This document shows positions 59,378 to 64,000 of a stretch of 64,000 nt of DNA, piece by piece (position 1 is the stretch's first letter; each line of letters begins with the position of its first letter). A program made the translations under genes and the position numbers. Source of the stretch: an uncultured Prevotellaceae bacterium (lineage in GTDB: Bacteria > Bacteroidota > Bacteroidia > Bacteroidales > Bacteroidaceae); NCBI GenBank assembly GCA_947305005.1, contig CAMZCM010000012.1, forward strand, positions 1 to 64,000, read 5' to 3'. Below the pieces are notes generated by a model. That model was given only the letters and a program-made list of their open reading frames with translations, had not been told where the DNA came from and searched no databases.

Positions 59378-60394
59378 TCAGAAAATGACCTTTGTTCCTT
59401 CACTCAGTTTCTGGTAACCTTCTATCACTACACATTGACCGTTCTCTATGCCATTGGTAATGGCAATACGATTGCCCAGAATCTCGCCTGTATTCACCGT
59501 CGTGCGATGCGCTGTGCTATCCTTGGCCACCGTCCACACAAAGAGGCTTCCGTCAGCCTTCTTCTGAACTGCTGTCACGGATAGCATCGGTTCTGTCTGC
59601 GGCTGTGTTACTGCTGTAAACTGAACGTTTGCTACCATACCAGGTAATAGCTTCCCATCATTGTTTTGCACATTGATTCTCACATCATATGTATGCGTGA
59701 GGGCATCCGCCTGAATACCTTTTTCTATACGGCCTCCACAGACTTGCTTCTGGGCCGCCTCCACGATGATAGTTGTGGGCATTGATGCTGTAATGCTACT
59801 GATTTCCGCTTCAGGAACGGCCACCTTCACCTTCACGCTACTGATATCGAGTATCGTCACTACCGCTTGTGAGGGTAATGCAGTCTCCCCGGCTCCTATC
59901 AACTTCTTACCGATGATGCCACTCACAGGAGACATCAGCCGACAATCTGCCAGATTCTTCTTGGCTACCTCGTATTGCGATTGAGCTTGCGCCACCTTGC
60001 TCTGAATCTCCACCCACTGAACTTCGGGTAGCGAACCGTTTTCATGCAGCAGCTTATAGCGCTCCAGGGCATCGTTGGCTTGATTCATCTGTGCCTCAGC
60101 ACCATGTAGCAGATTACGAGCCTGCGTATCATCCATCTCCGCAATGAGCTGCCCGCTACTGACAGCCTGTCCTTCACTAACCAGCACGCGCTTCACTACG
60201 CCCATACCCGTAAAGCTGACAGCTGTAGCTTCGTGCTCTTCCACAATGCCAACATATTGTTGTTGGGGATTGACGATTGTTTTCCCCAGCACTTCAGTCT
60301 TTACTCTTGTCGGAGCCTTCGCTCCTTTTTCTTTCTTCTCTCCGCAACTGCAGATCATCAAAATCGTCAGCAGTCCAATAATACCTTTCTTCAT
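59378..60394 (-). CDS. RND efflux periplasmic adaptor (membrane fusion protein), lipoprotein
   Basis: A 338-residue lipoprotein (lipobox MICSC). It has the HlyD/AcrA layout: a beta-barrel/lipoyl half (EEHEATAVSFTGMGVVKRVLVSEGQAVSSGQLIAEMDDTQ), a helical hairpin (about 90-150, NLLHGAEAQMNQANDALERYK...), the second lipoyl half (LADCRLMSPVSGIIGKKLIGAGE), then a beta-barrel and a membrane-proximal domain. It links the permease and TolC across the periplasm. A TACTTTTG box (60425-60418, minus strand) 24 bp upstream is the likely start of this operon. Confidence 0.93.
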   Translation of the reverse strand: MKKGIIGLLTILMICSCGEKKEKGAKAPTRVKTEVLGKTIVNPQQQYVGIVEEHEATAVSFTGMGVVKRVLVSEGQAVSSGQLIAEMDDTQARNLLHGAEAQMNQANDALERYKLLHENGSLPEVQWVEIQSKVAQAQSQYEVAKKNLADCRLMSPVSGIIGKKLIGAGETALPSQAVVTILDISSVKVKVAVPEAEISSITASMPTTIIVEAAQKQVCGGRIEKGIQADALTHTYDVRINVQNNDGKLLPGMVANVQFTAVTQPQTEPMLSVTAVQKKADGSLFVWTVAKDSTAHRTTVNTGEILGNRIAITNGIENGQCVVIEGYQKLSEGTKVIF

Positions 60395-60417
60395 AATCTA
60401 TTTTTTGATTTCGGGCG

Positions 60418-60425
60418 CAAAAGTA
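60418..60425 (-). promoter_or_regulatory. -7 box of the RND pump operon
   Basis: TACTTTTG on the minus strand, 24 bp before the adaptor ATG. No clear TTTG at -33 is seen. Confidence 0.5.
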
Positions 60426-60431
60426 ATACTT

Positions 60432-61058
60432 TTAGCAGTTATGTTGATATCCTTGCTCTTCGGCATAGTTCCCCTCAATGACAGGTCGTAAACTTCTGTC
60501 TATGATGTCACCACCAATAAGCACGAGGTCTGGTTGCTCGGCATTAATGATGTCCACCCATCGTACCAGTTCTACCTTGCGATTGTGATAACCGATATGT
60601 AGGTCGCTAGCCATGAAGATCGTCAATGGCTTTTCTATCTTCTTGTCTGTTTCAAGAGTCAACTCCTCACGATACTTATGATGATACTGGAAGGCTCCCC
60701 CTACGAGCAATATGGCTATGAGTCCTACCATTGAAAGTAATCCTACCGCACTGTCTTTGAAGATGTCTTTTGGCAGCAGATGACATAGTGTGGCAATGTC
60801 AATCACCATAAAAGCAATCAGTAGATAAAGGAAAGCAATCAACCACGTAGTTCCTACTTCGTATAGCACTGTCGCCACCTTAACGGGGAAACGCTCCATC
60901 GTAAAGAATCCTACAAAGAAGCTGGTCATCCATAAGAGGAACAGGCCCACAACCGTCAGCTTCAGAGCCCACCCCATTGGGGTTATTCTCCACAGGTGCC
61001 ACCCGACATAACTTGTGAGGGCTATCAAAAGAGCCAAGATAAAGACAAGAGTTTTCAT
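60432..61058 (-). pseudogene. Metallophosphoesterase truncated after the second metal motif
   Basis: Intact N-terminus with about four transmembrane segments (LVFILALLIALTSYVGW, LTVVGLFLLWMTSFFVG, WLIAFLYLLIAFMVIDIA, AVGLLSMVGLIAILLVGGA), then the start of a calcineurin-like phosphoesterase: ASDLHIGYHN (DxH) and LVLIGGDIID (GDxxD). The protein ends 22 residues later (EEQGYQHNC), so the GNHE and the two later His motifs needed for the dimetal site are absent. Bacteroidota relatives of this YkuE-like type are about 360-400 residues; here it has 208. A deletion that fused the gene to the promoter region of the RND pump explains this best. Activity is not expected. Confidence 0.75.
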
Positions 61059-61101
61059 CTACTATCTATTTCTAATATGGATATGGGTACGATTGTCGTA
61101 C

Positions 61102-61623
61102 TCATCGCACCTCCTCCAGCGCTTGGATATAATAATGGGTATCTGCCTCGCTGAAACAGCAGACGATCACTTGGCCCTGATAACCACTACGAAGATGTGA
61201 AAAAATGGTGCGGAGTGCGATGTGAGCCGCTTCGGCTTTTGGATAGCCATAGACACCAGTGCTGATACATGAAAAGGCAATACTCGCAAGTTGATACTTC
61301 TCAGCAATCTTCAGTGCATTGTCATAACAGCTTGCCAGCAACTGAGGTTCGTTCTGATTGCCGCCATACCACACGGGACCAACTGCGTGAATCACTTTCT
61401 TACAGGGTAATCTGTATGCATCTGTCATCTTGCAGTTCCCCGTCTCGCAGCCACCGAGCGTGGCACATTCCTTGACCAGTTCTGGTCCGGCAGCTCGGTG
61501 TATGGCACCATCTACGCCACCACCTCCTAACAACGACCGATTGGCCGCATTGACAATTACATCCACCTTCAGCGTGGTGATGTCTGCCACAACAATCTTG
61601 AGTCTGTCTGTGTATGTTTCCAT
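61102..61623 (-). CDS. Macrodomain protein (O-acetyl-ADP-ribose deacetylase type)
   Basis: A 173-residue stand-alone macrodomain of the MacroD/YmdB type: VADITTLKVDVIVNAANRSLLGGGGVDGAIHRAAG, TDAYRLPCKKVIHAVGPVW, and AFSCISTGVYGYPKAEAAHIA. These enzymes remove acetyl from O-acetyl-ADP-ribose or ADP-ribose from acidic residues. No ADP-ribosyltransferase or sirtuin gene is adjacent, so this is more likely a housekeeping copy. It lies 43 bp before the truncated phosphoesterase gene on the same strand. Confidence 0.93.
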   Translation of the reverse strand: METYTDRLKIVVADITTLKVDVIVNAANRSLLGGGGVDGAIHRAAGPELVKECATLGGCETGNCKMTDAYRLPCKKVIHAVGPVWYGGNQNEPQLLASCYDNALKIAEKYQLASIAFSCISTGVYGYPKAEAAHIALRTIFSHLRSGYQGQVIVCCFSEADTHYYIQALEEVR

Positions 61624-61647
61624 TTCTCGTTCTTTCTTTTTGAAGGG

Positions 61648-62601
61648 CTATTGATACAGGTTCTCGAGCTTGTTGCGGCCTCGAGAGCCCCAAGTGGGGA
61701 GCGATGGGTCATCTACCAGTGCATCTACACAACAGGGAACTCCCTGCATGACATTCTTTTCCAAGAACGTTTTCTCGACAGACCACATGAAGGGCATATA
61801 AGAAGCCACTTCGTGGGTGCTCTCCTTGAAACGCCAGATGCTATAGTTCCATCCTTTTTTCTTCAATTTGGATGCAATGTAACTGCTCCCCCAAAGGCCA
61901 CGGCCCACGGCCCTGAAATGCTCATAGGCCACAATCTTGTCAGCGGTTCCATGAAAGAGGAGGAGCGGACAGGGAGCCTTCTTGAACTTTGGGGCTCCGT
62001 TCTTACTGATGATGGCTCCGGCGAAACTCATCACGCCTTTGAATTGAAACCCTTCGGGCAAGCCTTCCGTTTTTCCATTAGCGATAGCGTAGGCACTGGC
62101 GAGGGAGATAATGGCGCCTGCGGAGCTACCTGAAATGACGATGTTGTCGGCTGGAACATTCAGTTCGGGATGTGCAGCCAGGAAGGAAACAGCGGAGAAG
62201 ACATCTTCGACTCCCATCTGCTGAGACAGCACGAAACGGTCAAGCGCTTTCAAGGCACCTGCGAGTCCCTTCCCCATCTTATAACCTTTCATGCCTAAGC
62301 GATAGTCAATCGCCACAACGGTATAACCATTCGCTGTCAATCTGTTAAACCAGCCGCGTATATTGGCATCGCTACGGGTGCCAGAGACAAAGCCACCGCC
62401 AAAGACAAACATGATGGCGGGTTTGGGGATGCCTTTGAAGGTCGTCTGAGCGCTGGAGTCCGGACGAAAGATGTCCAGATAGAGCGCACAGGTGTCTCTC
62501 TCCGCAAAACGATAGGTTTCCTGAGCTGACACGCCAAGACAGCAAAGCAATGTCAGCAATACCAAAAGCCTACGAGGGAATGTGCTATTGATCCTATTCA
62601 T
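61648..62601 (-). CDS. Secreted alpha/beta hydrolase, esterase/lipase-like
   Basis: A 317-residue protein with a signal peptide (about 1-26, CLGVSAQE). The hormone-sensitive-lipase-type oxyanion segment MFVFGGGFVSG, the nucleophile elbow SGSSAGA, the acid in FHGTADKIV and the His in KESTHEVA give a complete catalytic triad. Such enzymes act as carboxylesterases, often deacetylating plant polysaccharides. Given the many glycosidases in this genome segment, a polysaccharide esterase is plausible but not shown. It lies between macrodomain and greA genes. Confidence 0.85.
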   Translation of the reverse strand: MNRINSTFPRRLLVLLTLLCCLGVSAQETYRFAERDTCALYLDIFRPDSSAQTTFKGIPKPAIMFVFGGGFVSGTRSDANIRGWFNRLTANGYTVVAIDYRLGMKGYKMGKGLAGALKALDRFVLSQQMGVEDVFSAVSFLAAHPELNVPADNIVISGSSAGAIISLASAYAIANGKTEGLPEGFQFKGVMSFAGAIISKNGAPKFKKAPCPLLLFHGTADKIVAYEHFRAVGRGLWGSSYIASKLKKKGWNYSIWRFKESTHEVASYMPFMWSVEKTFLEKNVMQGVPCCVDALVDDPSLPTWGSRGRNKLENLYQ

Positions 62602-62613
62602 ATCCAGATTCGT

Positions 62614-63078
62614 CTATAGGCTGATGCTTTCAATACGTAGTCTCTGAACACCGGCAGGCACCTGCACCTCAACGACATCGCCCACCTTCTTGCCTAAGAG
62701 GGCTTGCGCGATGGGGGATTTAATGGAAATCTTACGTTCACGCAGATCTGCCTCGTGGGGACTAACAACGGTGTAGGTCATACGGCTGTTGTTGGCCAGA
62801 TTGGTGATCTCTACCTTGGTAAGGAGCATCACGGTATCGTCGCCCAGTCGGGACATATCAATCACTCGTGCATGTTCCAACACCCGTTGTTTGAAACGAA
62901 TGCGTCCTAACAATCGTCCCTGCTCACGCTTGGCTGCATGATATTCGAAGTTCTCGCTGAGGTCACCCTTGTCGCGAGCTTCAGCAATCGCATCCTTCAC
63001 ACGAGGCAGCTCCACGGTCTCTAACTGATGGAGTTCGGCCACGAGCTTATCGTAGCCTTCTTGTGACATATATTCCAT
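62614..63078 (-). CDS. greA: Transcription elongation factor GreA
   Basis: A 154-residue protein. The N-terminal coiled coil has the two acidic tip residues in ARDKGDLSENFEYHAAK; the C-terminal FKBP-like domain has ERKISIKSPIAQALLGKKVGD. It reactivates backtracked RNA polymerase by stimulating transcript cleavage. Length and N-terminus (MEYMSQEGYDKLVAEL) match Bacteroidota GreA. It ends 12 bp before the esterase start. Confidence 0.96.
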   Translation of the reverse strand: MEYMSQEGYDKLVAELHQLETVELPRVKDAIAEARDKGDLSENFEYHAAKREQGRLLGRIRFKQRVLEHARVIDMSRLGDDTVMLLTKVEITNLANNSRMTYTVVSPHEADLRERKISIKSPIAQALLGKKVGDVVEVQVPAGVQRLRIESISL

Positions 63079-63102
63079 ATCAATTATTCTTAACCTTTTC
63101 CA

Positions 63103-64000
63103 TCATTTCACCAGATTCCCTAAGATGCTGCGGGTGAGTTCACGTGTGGCAGTACGGGTAGCTGAACTGACGGCAGTCTTTGTTACCTTCTTACCGATGG
63201 ATTCTTTTGAACGGCTCTTGCTTCCTGTCACTGTATTGGCCACATAGGTTCCAAGGGCAGCTGTGACGCTGGTGAGAATGGCGCTGAATATCTTTCCTAG
63301 AATACCTTTCTTTTTGCTTTTTGATTTTGTCTCTTTCTCTTGTGCCTTTGTGACTTGCGCTTCTTGTTTTTCCTGTTTGGCAAGTTCGCGAGCCTCAGCC
63401 TCACTTTCAGCCAACAACACCTCAAAAGCACTCTCGCGGTCTATCATGGTGTCATAGCGCCCATAAAGACGTGAACTCTTGATGATCTGGTCACGCTGGG
63501 CAGGTGCGATGGCTCCAATCTGACTGAGAGGGAAGAGGATCTTGGCGCGCTCCACAACAATGGGCGTACCCTTCTCGTCCAAGAATGACACAAGGGCTTC
63601 ACCTGTTCCGAGTTCCATGATAGCGTCCTCAGTCTTGAAGGCGGGATTGGCGCGGAAAGTCTCTGCTGCAGCCTTCACGTTCTTCTGCTCCTTAGGTGTG
63701 AAAGCACGTAGGGCGTGCTGAACACGGTTGCCCAACTGAGCCAGCACAGAATCGGGAATATCGGTAGGATTCTGTGTCACGAAGTAAACGCCTACGCCCT
63801 TACTGCGAATCAGACGTACCACCTGTTCAATCTTATCTACCAAGCTCTTGGGGGTATCGGTAAAGAGGGTGTGTGCCTCGTCAAAGAAGAACACCAAACG
63901 CGGCAGTTCCTGATCGCCCACTTCCGGCAGACGGACATAAAGGTCGGAAAGCAGCCACAGCAGGAACGTGGAATAGAGTTTGGGATTGAGCATCAGCTTG
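63103..64000 (-). CDS. HerA-type/DUF853 ATPase, C-terminal part (5' end outside window)
   Basis: The frame runs to the window edge ([26 protein letters not shown]), about 299 residues visible. The Walker B strand [12 protein letters not shown], the arginine-containing [25 protein letters not shown] and the acidic NVKAAAETF segment match helicase HerA-like DUF853 proteins; the P-loop must lie outside. The C-terminal 90 residues are Lys/Ser/Glu-rich, then contain a hydrophobic [21 protein letters not shown] stretch. The family is widespread and its role is not established. It precedes greA by 24 bp on the same strand. Confidence 0.88.
   Translation of the reverse strand, partial: KLMLNPKLYSTFLLWLLSDLYVRLPEVGDQELPRLVFFFDEAHTLFTDTPKSLVDKIEQVVRLIRSKGVGVYFVTQNPTDIPDSVLAQLGNRVQHALRAFTPKEQKNVKAAAETFRANPAFKTEDAIMELGTGEALVSFLDEKGTPIVVERAKILFPLSQIGAIAPAQRDQIIKSSRLYGRYDTMIDRESAFEVLLAESEAEARELAKQEKQEAQVTKAQEKETKSKSKKKGILGKIFSAILTSVTAALGTYVANTVTGSKSRSKESIGKKVTKTAVSSATRTATRELTRSILGNLVK

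Overview
The window looks like a chromosome segment of a Bacteroidota member close to Prevotella/Segatella (Prevotellaceae). The evidence is: promoters of the Bacteroidota type (TTTG, 20 bp, TAnnTTTG) at several genes; no Shine-Dalgarno sequences; many secreted glycoside hydrolases; fimbrillin-like and SusC-type outer-membrane proteins; and short C-terminal tails of the pattern DLSGR...KGIYI..GKKVV.K, which resemble the end of type IX secretion sorting domains. The genus is inferred from style, not from a marker gene.

Layout. (1) 1-16.7 kb is a tightly packed plus-strand polysaccharide locus: a truncated secreted protein, a microprotein, a GH127/146-type arabinofuranosidase, a GH28-like protein, a secreted protein with a duplicated domain, a second microprotein, a GH51 arabinofuranosidase, a three-enzyme fusion (alginate-lyase-like, GH28, GH88) and manA. 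Several stops and starts overlap as ATGA. The enzymes fit pectin or arabinan side chains and released uronides; no SusC/SusD pair is in view. (2) 16.7-19.2 kb is AT-rich: an ATPase, a small gene broken by an in-frame TGA, and tRNA-Lys. (3) 19.2-28.2 kb is mostly housekeeping (AI-2E family transporter, tdk, rsmI, a coiled-coil lipoprotein, hflX, ridA, msrA) with GH43-CBM6 and GH20 enzymes. (4) 28.1-31.2 kb is a minus-strand metal-uptake-like set (DUF6769-like, TonB receptor, His-rich lipoprotein). (5) 31.3-43.7 kb holds a giant 3,492-residue secreted protein, a lipoprotein sharing its repeat module, a fimbrillin-like lipoprotein and a third microprotein. (6) 43.7-50.2 kb is an accessory island: a DUF6078-like protein, a VapE-type ATPase framed by 120-bp inverted repeats containing 11-bp iterons, palindrome and direct-repeat arrays, a duplicated promoter and long leader, an EcoRI-type adenine methyltransferase paired with a DUF262-HNH nuclease, a HepT/MntA toxin-antitoxin pair, and a remnant of cbiB. 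(7) 50.3-54.7 kb: GH2 and GH67 enzymes. (8) 54.7-64 kb, minus strand: a complete RND tripartite pump, a truncated metallophosphoesterase, a macrodomain protein, an esterase, greA and the end of a HerA-type ATPase gene.

The strongest candidates for something undescribed are the VapE element with symmetrical iteron-bearing inverted repeats next to the methyltransferase/DUF262-HNH pair and its structured leader; the microprotein family placed beside secreted enzymes and fimbrillin; the giant protein and lipoprotein with a shared module; and the alginate-lyase-like/GH28/GH88 fusion, which also carries translated DNA repeats. All functional assignments come from reading motifs; no database search was run.
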